This document shows, in pieces, positions 34,021 to 44,288 of a DNA stretch of 64,000 nt. Position 1 is the first letter of the stretch; the number at the start of each line of letters is the position of its first letter. This stretch comes from Mesorhizobium sp. CA14. GTDB taxonomy: Bacteria > Pseudomonadota > Alphaproteobacteria > Rhizobiales > Rhizobiaceae. The stretch covers positions 1 to 64,000 of the forward strand of contig NZ_JAIUHR010000020.1 in the NCBI RefSeq assembly GCF_020165195.1, read 5' to 3'. The translations under genes and the position numbers were made by a program. Below the pieces are notes generated by a model. That model worked only from the letters and a program-made list of their open reading frames with translations, had not been told where the DNA came from and made no database searches.

Positions 34021-34650
34021 ATGACCGGCGGGACCAAACCTGGCACGATCGACATGAAATTGGAGGCGGTCGTCATCCCGGTTGCCGATGTCGATCGAGC
34101 CAAAGGCTTCTATGCCGGCTTGGGCTGGAGGCTCGACGCCGACTTCGTGGTCGGCGACACGTTTCGGGTCGTGCAGTTCACGCCGCCGGGTTCGCCGTGT
34201 TCGATCCACTTCGGCACGGGCCTCACATCGGCCGCGCCTGGTTCGGCGAAAGTCCTTTATCTGATCGTGTCCGATATTGAAGCGGCCCGCGCTGAACTCG
34301 TGGCACGTGGCGTCGAGGCAAGCGACGTCTTCCACCGCAACGGCCCCGGCCAGCCGCCGATCAAAGGCCGGCATCCGGAGGGGCTCAGCTATTCCTCGTT
34401 CGTCACATTCAGCGATCCGGACGGCAATGGCTGGTTGCTGCAGGAGATCACCCAGCGCTTGCCCGGGCGCGTCGATGCGCGTGACACGACGTTCACCTCA
34501 TCCCCGGAACTTGCGGCCGCGCTGCGGCGGGCGGCAGCGGCACACGGCGAGCATGAGAAACGCACTGGCGGACAGTACGACAAGAACTGGCCCGACTGGT
34601 GCGCGGCTTACATGGTGGCGGAACAGGCCGGAACGGAATTGCCGCAATAA
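34021..34650 (+). CDS. VOC (glyoxalase/bleomycin-resistance) superfamily protein
   Basis: A 209-residue protein with one VOC fold in residues about 12-140: MKLEAVVIPVADVDRAKGFY, VQFTPPGSPCSIHFG, LYLIVSDIEAARAELVARGV, and FSDPDGNGWLLQEI. A C-terminal extension of about 65 residues contains a helix (AAALRRAAAAHGEHEKRTGG) and WPDWCAAYMVAEQAG. The canonical first metal histidine is not obvious, so it may bind a ligand without a metal. Function unknown. Confidence 0.83.
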   Translation: MTGGTKPGTIDMKLEAVVIPVADVDRAKGFYAGLGWRLDADFVVGDTFRVVQFTPPGSPCSIHFGTGLTSAAPGSAKVLYLIVSDIEAARAELVARGVEASDVFHRNGPGQPPIKGRHPEGLSYSSFVTFSDPDGNGWLLQEITQRLPGRVDARDTTFTSSPELAAALRRAAAAHGEHEKRTGGQYDKNWPDWCAAYMVAEQAGTELPQ

Positions 34651-34864
34651 GGGCTGAGACCGGACCGTGCCCGTTTGCAACGTTTGGAAGACGACAATCG
34701 AGGCGGTTTCGAATGCGCTCCCAATCAAGGGTTCGTTTTCCATCGTCGCTTGAATTTGCGTGAGCCAGGTCCATTTGACAAAGCATTGAGGAAAATTGAG
34801 TTCAACCGTGCTATGATCTGGCCTATATGTGCCGCCGGAGAATGAGCAAGGCCGGAGAGCGTCG

Positions 34865-35713
34865 ATGAATAGCGTTACGATTGCCCGCCCCAGCATGGTG
34901 CAGCCGGTCGACCCGATCTGGCGGTCGATCCGCGACGAGGCGATGGAGGCGGTGAACCGCGATCCGTTGCTCGCGGCCTTCCTCTATTCGACCATCCTCA
35001 ACCAGGAGAGTCTGGAAGAAGCGGTGATCCACCGGCTGGCCGAGCGCCTGGCGCATCAGGATATCGGTTCCGATCTCATCCGCCAGACCTTCAAGGCGAT
35101 GCTGAACGACGATCCGGAGTGGAGCTCGACGGTTCGCGTCGACATCCAGGCCTATTACGATCGCGACCCGGCCTGCGACCGCTTCATCATGCCGGTTCTC
35201 TATTTCAAGGGTTTTCACGCCATCCAGACGCACCGGCTGGCGCATTGGCTGTGGAACCACGGCCGCAGGGATTTCGCGCTCTATCTGCAGAGCCGCTCAT
35301 CCTCGGTGTTCCAGACCGATATCAATCCGGCCGCCCGCATCGGCAAGGGCATCTTCCTCGACCATGCCACGGGTCTGGTCGTCGGCCAGACCGCCGTCAT
35401 CGAGGATGATGTCTCGATCCTGCACGGGGTGACGCTGGGCGGCACCGGCAAGGCCAGTGGCGACCGCCACCCGAAGATCCGCCGCGGCGTGCTGATCGGC
35501 GCCGGCGCCAAGATCCTCGGCAATATCGAGATCGGCCATTGCTCCAAGATCGCGGCCGGCTCGGTCGTGCTGTCGCCCGTGCCGCACAACAAGACGGTCG
35601 CCGGCGTGCCCGCTCGGGTTGTGGGGGAAACCGGCTGCGACCAGCCTTCGCGGCAGATGGACCAGCTCCTGCCGTCGCAAAGCATGGACCACGTCGTGAG
35701 CTTCGATATCTGA
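34865..35713 (+). CDS. cysE: Serine O-acetyltransferase
   Basis: A 282-residue hexapeptide-repeat enzyme making O-acetylserine for cysteine synthesis. The N-terminal helical part (DPIWRSIRDEAMEAVNRDPL) is followed by the left-handed beta helix: GIFLDHATGLVVGQTAVIED, ILHGVTLGGTGKASGDRHPK and VLIGAGAKILGNIEIG. The active-site His is in FLDHATG or HRLAHWLW-type regions. GGAG lies before the ATG at the position chosen. Length fits the family. Confidence 0.95.
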   Translation: MNSVTIARPSMVQPVDPIWRSIRDEAMEAVNRDPLLAAFLYSTILNQESLEEAVIHRLAERLAHQDIGSDLIRQTFKAMLNDDPEWSSTVRVDIQAYYDRDPACDRFIMPVLYFKGFHAIQTHRLAHWLWNHGRRDFALYLQSRSSSVFQTDINPAARIGKGIFLDHATGLVVGQTAVIEDDVSILHGVTLGGTGKASGDRHPKIRRGVLIGAGAKILGNIEIGHCSKIAAGSVVLSPVPHNKTVAGVPARVVGETGCDQPSRQMDQLLPSQSMDHVVSFDI

Positions 35714-35861
35714 CCGACCGTTTGCCGGCGGCCGCCGAACGGGACCGCCGGTTCGCCTGGCTGTTCTCCCATGTTATCCTGCCAGCTTGCCTTTACATGG
35801 CCATTGTTGGCGTGTCAGAAGCGCGTTCCCACGAACAAGGCCGACATTTCGGAGAAGACTT

Positions 35862-36065
35862 TTGAAGCCTGACGAAATCAGAAAGCTCGACGCTTATTTC
35901 AAACGCGTCTTCCAGAATCCCAAGCTGCAGGTGAAGGCGCGCCCGCGCAAGGAAGACTCGGCCGAGGTTTATGTCGGCGACGAGTTCCTCGGCATCGTCT
36001 TCAAGGACGAGGACGACGGCGACTATAATTTCTCGATGGCCATTCTCGACATCGATCTGGGCTGA
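35862..36065 (+). CDS. DUF3126 family small protein
   Basis: A 67-residue protein, KPDEIRKLDAYFKRVFQNPK through VYVGDEFLGIVFKDEDDGDY to the end, matching the DUF3126 family found in alphaproteobacteria. The start is a TTG with GGAGAAG seven bases upstream; no in-frame ATG fits the family. It sits 148 bases after cysE on the same strand. Confidence 0.85.
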   Translation: MKPDEIRKLDAYFKRVFQNPKLQVKARPRKEDSAEVYVGDEFLGIVFKDEDDGDYNFSMAILDIDLG

Positions 36066-36136
36066 GCCGGCAACAGCTCTGGCCGGGGCGCGGAACATCG
36101 CCGCCCGGCCGGTGCAACCTACAGGCGAAATGCCGC

Positions 36137-36724
36137 CTAATATTGACAGTGCTGCGGGATATGCACCCGCCGCCAGCTGGTCGAACCTTCCCGCACCACC
36201 ACCCGGCGCGCCACTGTCCTGTATGAGGGCGGGATTTGCCGGATGCGTACCTGCTGCGGACGCACCAGCACTTCGTGGGCAACCGCTTCAAATTCCACCG
36301 GCTGAATGACGCGCCGGACGCGCTCCGGCTGGACCACAACCGTCTCGGCGACACGCGCATAGCGAGCTTTGCGCCACATTTTGCACAGCACCTTGCGGCC
36401 GTGAATGAGGCGCCACTCCCAGGCATAGCCGGCATCGTCGACCTTGACTGTGTGGTAGATCGTGCGTGTGACCGCCGGCACTGTCTCATAGGTGACGCGC
36501 GCCGGAGCGATCCGGTCCAGGCTTTGATAGGTGCCGTAGATCGGCGCGTCGTAATCGACAACCTGTCCGCCGGGGCTCACCATCACATCCTCGTAGACGG
36601 TGTCGTAAAGTGCCGGCCTATGCATCGGCTCATAGCATTCGAGCGCGCGGCCGCCGGCGGCGGTTTCACAGACGCTGGCAAGCATGGCGACCGCCGCCAG
36701 CGATGCGGAGCTTTTGCGGATCAT
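36137..36724 (-). CDS. Hypothetical secreted protein
   Basis: A 195-residue protein with a signal peptide (MIRKSSASLAAVAMLASVCE, cleavage near TAAGG). The mature part is rich in Tyr, Arg and Val and has repeated TYETVPAVTRTIYHT and RVRRVIQPVEFE-like stretches. These probably form beta structure like periplasmic or cell-wall proteins of rhizobia. GGGGGA sits well before the ATG. No recognised domain. Confidence 0.78.
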   Translation of the reverse strand: MIRKSSASLAAVAMLASVCETAAGGRALECYEPMHRPALYDTVYEDVMVSPGGQVVDYDAPIYGTYQSLDRIAPARVTYETVPAVTRTIYHTVKVDDAGYAWEWRLIHGRKVLCKMWRKARYARVAETVVVQPERVRRVIQPVEFEAVAHEVLVRPQQVRIRQIPPSYRTVARRVVVREGSTSWRRVHIPQHCQY

Positions 36725-37070
36725 GACATTCCCCCGTTGAAAAAGGACGCCGTCACAACGCAGGACTGTAGCGGAAGGTCCGGGGGCCGGCAGCGATTTC
36801 AAGGCTTTTCGTTAAGCGGCGCGGTTAAGGAATTGCTACCTTACCATGTCTTCGGTTCGGCCAACCGGACCGAGCCCGCCTCGTCGGCCTGTTCGCCTCG
36901 GGTTTTTGCCGGCGCCGCAACGCTTGATTCGGCTTAACCAGATGGCTAGGAGAGGCGGCCTTGCGCCAGGGTGAGCCGGCATCCTATTTAGATCGTAACC
37001 GATCCAGAACGATTCCGCGCGATTGCTGATATACCAAGATGCCGGAATCCATCTCCAACAAGGGTAGTCC
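36725..37070. other. Promoter region between the secreted protein and clpP
   Basis: No gene is seen in these 346 bases. The region separates divergent transcripts and should carry the clpP promoter; see the heat-shock-like element at 36960-36989. Confidence 0.5.
36960..36989 (+). promoter_or_regulatory. Possible RpoH-type heat-shock promoter of clpP
   Basis: CTTG is followed after 19 bases by CCTATTT, close to the alphaproteobacterial heat-shock pattern CTTG-N17/18-CYTATNT but with slightly longer spacing. It lies about 80 bases before the clpP ATG. clpP is a heat-shock gene in many bacteria, which makes the match plausible. Confidence 0.4.
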
Positions 37071-37706
37071 ATGAAGAACCCCGTTGAAACCTACATGAAC
37101 CTCGTTCCGATGGTGGTCGAGCAGACCAATCGCGGCGAGCGTGCCTATGACATTTTCTCGCGTCTCTTGAAGGAACGCATCATCTTCATCACCGGCCCGG
37201 TCGAGGACGGGATGGCGACGCTGGTTTGTGCACAGCTTTTGTTCCTAGAGGCGGAAAACCCCAAGAAGGAAATCAACCTCTATATCAATTCGCCGGGCGG
37301 CGTCGTCACCTCGGGCATGGCGATCTATGACACCATGCAGTTCATCAAGCCGGCGGTGTCGACGCTCTGCATCGGCCAGGCGGCCTCGATGGGTTCGCTG
37401 CTTCTGACCGCCGGCCACAAAGACATGCGTTTTGCCACGCCGAACGCCCGGATCATGGTTCACCAGCCGTCCGGCGGCTTCCAGGGGCAGGCTTCGGACA
37501 TCGAACGTCATGCGCAGGACATCATCAAGCTGAAGCGCCGCCTGAACGAGGTCTATGTCAAGCACACCGGCAAGAGCTATGACGAGATCGAGAGGACGCT
37601 CGACCGCGACCATTTCATGACCGCGGACGAGGCGAGGGACTTTGGTCTGATCGACAAGGTCATTTCGAGCCGCGAGGCCGTCGAGACGGTCGCAGTCTCG
37701 GCCTGA
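37071..37706 (+). CDS. clpP: ATP-dependent Clp protease proteolytic subunit
   Basis: A 211-residue serine protease that forms a double heptamer degrading unfolded and tagged proteins fed by ClpX or ClpA. The catalytic residues are Ser106 in GQAASMGSLLL, His131 in ARIMVHQPSGG and Asp near 180 in DRDHFMTADEA. The N-terminus MKNPVETYMNLVPMVVEQTN is typical. It is followed by clpX after 290 bases. Confidence 0.97.
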   Translation: MKNPVETYMNLVPMVVEQTNRGERAYDIFSRLLKERIIFITGPVEDGMATLVCAQLLFLEAENPKKEINLYINSPGGVVTSGMAIYDTMQFIKPAVSTLCIGQAASMGSLLLTAGHKDMRFATPNARIMVHQPSGGFQGQASDIERHAQDIIKLKRRLNEVYVKHTGKSYDEIERTLDRDHFMTADEARDFGLIDKVISSREAVETVAVSA

Positions 37707-37996
37707 CATCCACAGCAAATGACAGCATAACGCGGTTTTGGCGCGTCTTGCGGCATTTCGGCCACAATTGGCTGTTCCCTCAGGCATTGGGATTGCCTAC
37801 GTTAAGGCTATGTTGATTTTCGACGGCTTAGCTTTGCATGGGGTTGCTGCGAATCGTTGCCGCGTTTTCTGAATTGTGTTTCGTACGGAATGCGCTGCGT
37901 GAGCCGGGACACTGGCGGTGGCGGATTCCCGCGATAGATTGGTGAGACGTCACTCAAAGCCAGGCGATCGGCGGGCGACGGTGAAAGGACAGAAAA

Positions 37997-39271
<1,275 letters not shown>

Positions 39272-39547
39272 AAATGGCACTGGACCTGTCAATTTTCATG
39301 GAACGGCGCCCGCGTGGCGCCGTTTTGCTGTCAAAGGCGGGGGAGGCGGGCAGTGGAAGGGCTCGAACGACCGTGTTAACCCTTGATCTTTGCCTCGGCT
39401 ACATCCACCTAACAGCAGAAGGCCGAGGCGCCGAATTCTGTGCTGTAAAATTCCCGTCACAAACGGTGGTAGGCGGAACGACGCTCGGTCGTTAATATGA
39501 GATTCGCGGTTGGCTAAATAAGCGGCCGCGACATGAAAGGTTGGACA

Positions 39548-41959
39548 ATGGCCAAGATATCTAAGGCTTCCGGCGACGGCGTTTTCGCAGTTCTCCCACT
39601 GCGCGATATCGTCGTGTTCCCGCATATGATCGTTCCGCTCTTCGTGGGCCGTGAAAAGTCGATCAAGGCGCTGGAAGAGGTGATGGGTCAGGAAAAGCAG
39701 ATCCTGCTCGCCACCCAGATGAATGCAGCCGACGACGATCCTGAGCCCGATGCGATTTTCGACATCGGCACGCTCGCCAATGTGCTGCAGCTTTTGAAGC
39801 TGCCCGACGGCACCGTGAAGGTTCTGGTCGAGGGCGCCTCGCGCGCCAAGATCGTCTCGTTCACCGATCGCCCCGATTTCCATGAAGCTCGCGCCACGGC
39901 GCTCGCCGAGCCGGAAGAGGAAGAGGTCGAGATCGAGGCGCTTGCCCGCTCGGTCGTCACCGACTTCGAAAATTACGTCAAGCTGAACAAGAAGATCTCG
40001 CCCGAAGTGGTGGGCGCCGCCAGCCAGATCGACGACTATTCCAAGCTCGCCGATACGGTTGCGTCGCATCTCGCCATCAAGATCCCCGAGAAGCAGGAGA
40101 TGCTCGCCACGCTTTCCGTCAAGGAACGGCTGGAGAAGGCGATGGGCTTCATGGAAGCCGAAATCTCCGTGCTCCAGGTGGAAAAGCGCATCCGCTCGCG
40201 CGTCAAGCGCCAGATGGAGAAGACGCAGCGCGAGTACTACCTCAACGAGCAGATGAAGGCGATCCAGAAGGAGCTCGGCGAGGGCGAGGATGGCCGCGAC
40301 GAGGCCGCCGAGATCGAGGCGCGCATCAAGAAGACCAAGCTCTCCAAGGAGGCCCGCGAGAAGGCGGAAGCCGAATTGAAGAAGCTGCGCTCCATGTCGC
40401 CGATGTCGGCTGAATCGACGGTGGTGCGCAACTATCTCGACTGGCTGCTGTCGATCCCGTGGGGCAAGAACTCCAAGGTCAAGCAAGACCTGAACTATGC
40501 GCAGGACGTGCTCGACGCCGATCATTTCGGCCTCGACAAGGTCAAGGAGCGCATCGTCGAGTATCTCGCCGTGCAGAGCCGCCAGAAGAAGATCAAGGGG
40601 CCGATCCTGTGCCTCGTCGGACCGCCCGGCGTCGGCAAGACCTCGCTCGGCAAGTCGATCGCCAAGGCGACCGGCCGCGAGTTCATCCGCATGGCGCTCG
40701 GCGGCGTGCGTGACGAGGCCGAGATCCGCGGCCACAGGCGGACCTATATCGGCTCGATGCCCGGCAAGGTCATCCAGTCGATGAAGAAGGCCAAGAAGTC
40801 AAACCCGCTCTTCCTGCTCGACGAGATCGACAAGATGGGCCAGGACTTCCGCGGCGATCCGTCCTCGGCCCTGCTCGAAGTGCTCGATCCGGAGCAGAAC
40901 TCGACGTTCATGGACCATTACCTCGAGGTCGAATACGACCTGTCGAGCGTGATGTTCGTGACGACGGCGAACACGCTGAACATCCCTGCGCCCCTGATGG
41001 ACCGCATGGAGATCATCCGTATCGCCGGTTACACCGAGGACGAGAAGATCGAGATCGCCAAGCGTCACCTGATGCCCAAGGTGATCCGGGACCATGCCCT
41101 GCAGCCGAACGAATTCTCGGTCGGCGAGGACGCGATCCGCGGCATCATCCAGACCTACACGCGGGAAGCCGGCGTGCGCAGCCTGGAGCGCGAGCTGATG
41201 AAGCTCGGGCGCAAGGCGGTGACCGAGATCCTGCGGACGAAGAAGAAGACGGTGAAGATCACGGCGGACAACCTCGCTGATTATCTCGGCGTGCCGCGCT
41301 TCCGCTTCGGCCAGGTCGAGGCCGACGATCAGGTCGGCGTGGTCACGGGTCTTGCCTGGACGGAAGTCGGTGGCGAGCTGCTGACGATCGAAGGCGTCAT
41401 GATGCCCGGCAAGGGCCGCATGACGGTGACCGGCAACCTGCGCGACGTGATGAAGGAATCGATCTCGGCGGCGGCCTCTTATGTCCGCTCCAGGGCAATC
41501 GATTTCGGCATCGAGCCGCCGCTGTTCGACAAGCGCGACATCCACGTCCACTTGCCAGAAGGCGCGACCCCGAAGGACGGCCCATCCGCCGGCGCCGCAA
41601 TGGCCACGGCTATCGTGTCGGTGCTGACGGGTATCCCGGTCCGGGCCGATGTGGCAATGACCGGCGAGATCACGCTGCGTGGCCGCATCCTTCCGATCGG
41701 CGGCTTGAAGGAGAAGCTGCTCGCGGCATTGCGCGGCGGCATCAAGAAGGTGCTGATCCCGGAAGAGAACGTCAAGGATCTGGCGGACATTCCGGACAAC
41801 GTCAAGAACGGCATGGAGATCGTCCCGGTCTCGCGGGTCGGCGAGGTGCTCGCGCATGCGCTGACCCGGATGCCGGAGCCGATCGAGTGGGTCGAGCCGG
41901 TCAACGCGCCGGCTCCAGTCGACACCGGCGACGATGCCGGAAAGTCGCTTGCTCATTAG
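39548..41959 (+). CDS. lon: ATP-dependent protease La
   Basis: An 803-residue soluble AAA+ serine protease. The N-terminal substrate domain starts VLPLRDIVVFPHMIVPLFVG. Walker A is GPPGVGKT at 358-365, Walker B FLLDEIDKM, and the catalytic Ser680 lies in PKDGPSAGAAMA with its lysine partner downstream. AAAGG before the second ATG supports MAKISKA as the start. A strong terminator follows. Confidence 0.97.
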   Translation: MAKISKASGDGVFAVLPLRDIVVFPHMIVPLFVGREKSIKALEEVMGQEKQILLATQMNAADDDPEPDAIFDIGTLANVLQLLKLPDGTVKVLVEGASRAKIVSFTDRPDFHEARATALAEPEEEEVEIEALARSVVTDFENYVKLNKKISPEVVGAASQIDDYSKLADTVASHLAIKIPEKQEMLATLSVKERLEKAMGFMEAEISVLQVEKRIRSRVKRQMEKTQREYYLNEQMKAIQKELGEGEDGRDEAAEIEARIKKTKLSKEAREKAEAELKKLRSMSPMSAESTVVRNYLDWLLSIPWGKNSKVKQDLNYAQDVLDADHFGLDKVKERIVEYLAVQSRQKKIKGPILCLVGPPGVGKTSLGKSIAKATGREFIRMALGGVRDEAEIRGHRRTYIGSMPGKVIQSMKKAKKSNPLFLLDEIDKMGQDFRGDPSSALLEVLDPEQNSTFMDHYLEVEYDLSSVMFVTTANTLNIPAPLMDRMEIIRIAGYTEDEKIEIAKRHLMPKVIRDHALQPNEFSVGEDAIRGIIQTYTREAGVRSLERELMKLGRKAVTEILRTKKKTVKITADNLADYLGVPRFRFGQVEADDQVGVVTGLAWTEVGGELLTIEGVMMPGKGRMTVTGNLRDVMKESISAAASYVRSRAIDFGIEPPLFDKRDIHVHLPEGATPKDGPSAGAAMATAIVSVLTGIPVRADVAMTGEITLRGRILPIGGLKEKLLAALRGGIKKVLIPEENVKDLADIPDNVKNGMEIVPVSRVGEVLAHALTRMPEPIEWVEPVNAPAPVDTGDDAGKSLAH

Positions 41960-41990
41960 AATATTCTAACGTTGCAATGCACAAAGAGAG

Positions 41991-42016
41991 AGCCGGGCCC
42001 AGAGCCCGGCTTTTTT
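41991..42016 (+). terminator. Rho-independent terminator of lon
   Basis: AGCCGGGC-CCAGA-GCCCGGCT is an 8-bp GC stem with a 5-base loop followed by TTTTTT, 31 bases after the lon stop. Confidence 0.92.
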
Positions 42017-42154
42017 CATGTGAAAAGCCATGAAAAAATGCAAAAAAGCCCGGAATTCCGCGGTTTTCGGCTTGGGTTCCTGTACGCTTCTTTCTAAAGT
42101 CCGTTTCCTGCCGGATGAGTCGTAGTTCCGGTTTTCTCATGGAAGGGAATTTTG

Positions 42155-42427
42155 ATGAACAAGAACGAACTGGTGTCCGCTGTCGCCGACTCCGCAAGCA
42201 TTTCGAAGGCTGATGCGCAGTCCGCCGTCGATGCCGTGTTCTCCGTGATCACAGGCGAACTGAAGAAGGGCGGCGATGTCCGGCTTGTCGGCTTCGGAAA
42301 TTTCACCGTGTCAAAACGCGCTGCTTCGACCGGCCGCAATCCGCAGACCGGCGCGGAAGTGCAGATTCCGGCGCGCACCGTGCCGAAGTTCTCGGCCGGC
42401 AAGGGCCTCAAGGACGCGGTCAACTAA
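42155..42427 (+). CDS. hupB: HU-family DNA-binding protein
   Basis: A 90-residue histone-like protein that bends and compacts DNA. MNKNELVSAVADSASISKAD opens the helical part. VRLVGFGNFTVSKRAASTGR leads into the DNA-binding arm, with the conserved GRNPQTG. GGAAGGGA lies seven bases before the ATG. It sits between two strong terminators, so it is its own unit. Confidence 0.96.
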   Translation: MNKNELVSAVADSASISKADAQSAVDAVFSVITGELKKGGDVRLVGFGNFTVSKRAASTGRNPQTGAEVQIPARTVPKFSAGKGLKDAVN

Positions 42428-42448
42428 GACCTTTTTCTTTAAGTGCAG

Positions 42449-42479
42449 AAAAGCCGGGCTTGCCCGGCTTTTCTTTTTT
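42449..42479 (+). terminator. Rho-independent terminator of the HU gene
   Basis: AAAAGCCGGGC-TT-GCCCGGCTTTT forms an 11-bp stem followed by CTTTTTT. Confidence 0.92.
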
Positions 42480-42494
42480 CTGGCGATCGGCCCT

Positions 42495-42515
42495 GCACTT
42501 TTCCTGGAATTGCTC
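42495..42515 (-). repeat. Dispersed repeat copy (GAGCAATTCCAGGAAAAGTG)
   Basis: On the minus strand the TGA stop of the aldo/keto reductase gene runs directly into this repeat (TGAGCAATTCCAGGAAAAGT). Related to the copies at 18814, 28548 and 47331. Confidence 0.82.
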
Positions 42516-43536
42516 AGGCCGTCGGCGCATCCGCGCGCATCAGGCCTTCCTGTTTCAAATCCGCCCAGAGCGCCGCCGGTATCTTGGTGTCGAGCAGCGC
42601 GCGGTTGCTCTCGACCTCGGCAGGCCGCTGGCCGCCGGGGATCACAGACATCACCGAAGGGTGCCGCAGCGGGAATTGCAGAGCCGCCTCGATCAGGCGC
42701 ACATTGTGGCGCTTGCAGACGGCTTCGATGCGCGCCACGCGGTCGAGGATCTCCTTCGGCGCCTCGCTGTAATTGTAGAAGGCACCGGGCTTCGGTCCGG
42801 TAGCCAGCACGCCGGAATTGTAGGGGCCGCCCAGCACGATGCCGATACCGCGCTTCTGGCAAAGCGGCAGGAAGGATTGAAGCGCTTCCTGTTCGAGCAG
42901 CGTGTAGCGGCCGGCGAGCAGGAACAGGTCGAAGTCGCCGCGCTCGGCAAGTGTCTGGGCGACTTGCCACTCGTTGATGCCGCCTCCGAAGGCCTTGATG
43001 ACCCCCTGGTCGCGCAGCGCCAGCAGCCCATAATAGCCGGACGACATGAACTCCTCAATGCGTGCGTCGGAGGCTTCCTTGCTGCCATGGGTGAAGATGT
43101 CGACATCGTGGACGAAGAGGATATCGATACGGTCGACGCCAAGACGCTCCAGCGAGGCCTCAAAGGAGCGCATGATGCCGTCATAGGAGTAGTCGTAGAC
43201 TTCCCGGCGCGACGGCGTCTCGAAAAACTTGCCGATGCCGGTGCGCTGCTCCGGCGGGGCGACGCGCATGATGCGGCCGACTTTGCTCGACAGCACATAG
43301 TCATCGCGCTTCCTGCCGCGCAGGAACGGGTTGAGGCGGGTTTCCGACAGGCCGAGGCCGTAAAGCGGCGCCGTATCAAAGTAGCGGCAGCCGGTCGCCC
43401 ATGCCGCTTCCAGGGTGGCGTTGGCGTCCGCGTCGGAGATGGCGCGGTAGAGATTGCCGAGCGGCGCCGTGCCGAAGCCGAGCTCGGTGAAGGTGATGCC
43501 GCCATTGCCGATGCGGTCGAAGTGCCGTGTCTTCAT
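42514..43536 (-). CDS. Aldo/keto reductase (aldose dehydrogenase-like)
   Basis: A 340-residue (alpha/beta)8 NAD(P)-dependent oxidoreductase. FTELGFGTAPLGNLYRAISD begins the barrel; YFDTAPLYGLGLSETRLN holds the catalytic Asp-Tyr region. VLSSKVGRIMR carries the Lys, and LFVHDVDIFTHG the His. The set resembles D-threo-aldose 1-dehydrogenase or L-fucose dehydrogenase, which oxidise aldoses to lactones. The neighbouring sugar transporter fits this, but the substrate is inferred. Confidence 0.87.
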   Translation of the reverse strand: MKTRHFDRIGNGGITFTELGFGTAPLGNLYRAISDADANATLEAAWATGCRYFDTAPLYGLGLSETRLNPFLRGRKRDDYVLSSKVGRIMRVAPPEQRTGIGKFFETPSRREVYDYSYDGIMRSFEASLERLGVDRIDILFVHDVDIFTHGSKEASDARIEEFMSSGYYGLLALRDQGVIKAFGGGINEWQVAQTLAERGDFDLFLLAGRYTLLEQEALQSFLPLCQKRGIGIVLGGPYNSGVLATGPKPGAFYNYSEAPKEILDRVARIEAVCKRHNVRLIEAALQFPLRHPSVMSVIPGGQRPAEVESNRALLDTKIPAALWADLKQEGLMRADAPTA

Positions 43537-43718
43537 GTCTGACGATGTCCCGGAGTGATTTGTCTGACATGACACTATCATGCCCGTGGCCCAGCAAAAG
43601 TGCCGAGGCTCGTTGGACAGCGATTTTCGCAATGGTAGCATGAACAAAAAACAGGCCTTTCGCGGGCGGCGAGCCGCAATCGATAGACTCGCGATATTGC
43701 GCAGGAGGGTGAGCCATC

Positions 43719-44285
43719 ATGATCAAAGCCGGATCCGGCATGTTCGCGACCGCGCTGGACGAGCTTGGCGCGGTGCTGGCGCGCACGGATGAAGCTCGCA
43801 TCGACGCTGCCTGCGCAATGCTGGCCGGCGCCGGCAAGATCGCCGTCTATGGCTGCGGCCGCGAGGCCCTGCAGGTGAAGGGCTTCGCCATGCGGCTCTA
43901 CCATCTCGGCCTGCCGATCTCGGTCGTCGGCGACATGACCGCGCCGCCGCTGGGGCAGGGGGACGTGTTCCTGGCGAGCTCAGGGCCGGGCGAGACCACC
44001 ACCGTGCTGACCTTGATGCGCGTTGCCCGCGATGCCGGCGCGAAGGTGCTGCTTTTGACGGCAGAACCGGAAAGCAGCGCCGCCAAGCTCGCGGACTTCA
44101 CCCTGCTCATCCCGGCGCAGACAATGGCCAGCGACCAGGGCGCGGCGAGAAGCTCGGTGCTGCCGATGGGCTCGCTGTTCGAAGGCGCGCTGTTCCTTCT
44201 GTTCGAAATCATGGTGCTGAAGCTCCAGGCGCTGACTGGGGCGACGCCGGAAGCGATGCGCGCCAGGCACACCAATATGGAGTAG
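43719..44285 (+). CDS. SIS-domain protein, 6-phospho-3-hexuloisomerase-like
   Basis: A 188-residue SIS (sugar isomerase) domain. GKIAVYGCGREALQVKGFAM gives the sugar-phosphate loop; the SSGPGETTTVLT stretch and the C-terminal MASDQGAARSSVLPMGSLFE match the HxlB/PHI group, which isomerises hexulose 6-phosphates. AGGAGGG lies before the ATG. The creatininase-family gene follows with only three bases between stop and start, so the two are cotranscribed. Confidence 0.83.
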   Translation: MIKAGSGMFATALDELGAVLARTDEARIDAACAMLAGAGKIAVYGCGREALQVKGFAMRLYHLGLPISVVGDMTAPPLGQGDVFLASSGPGETTTVLTLMRVARDAGAKVLLLTAEPESSAAKLADFTLLIPAQTMASDQGAARSSVLPMGSLFEGALFLLFEIMVLKLQALTGATPEAMRARHTNME

Positions 44286-44288
44286 GGG

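Noticed and set aside
39296..40735. Long minus-strand frame opposite lon
   Set aside because: Shadow of lon; compositionally biased.
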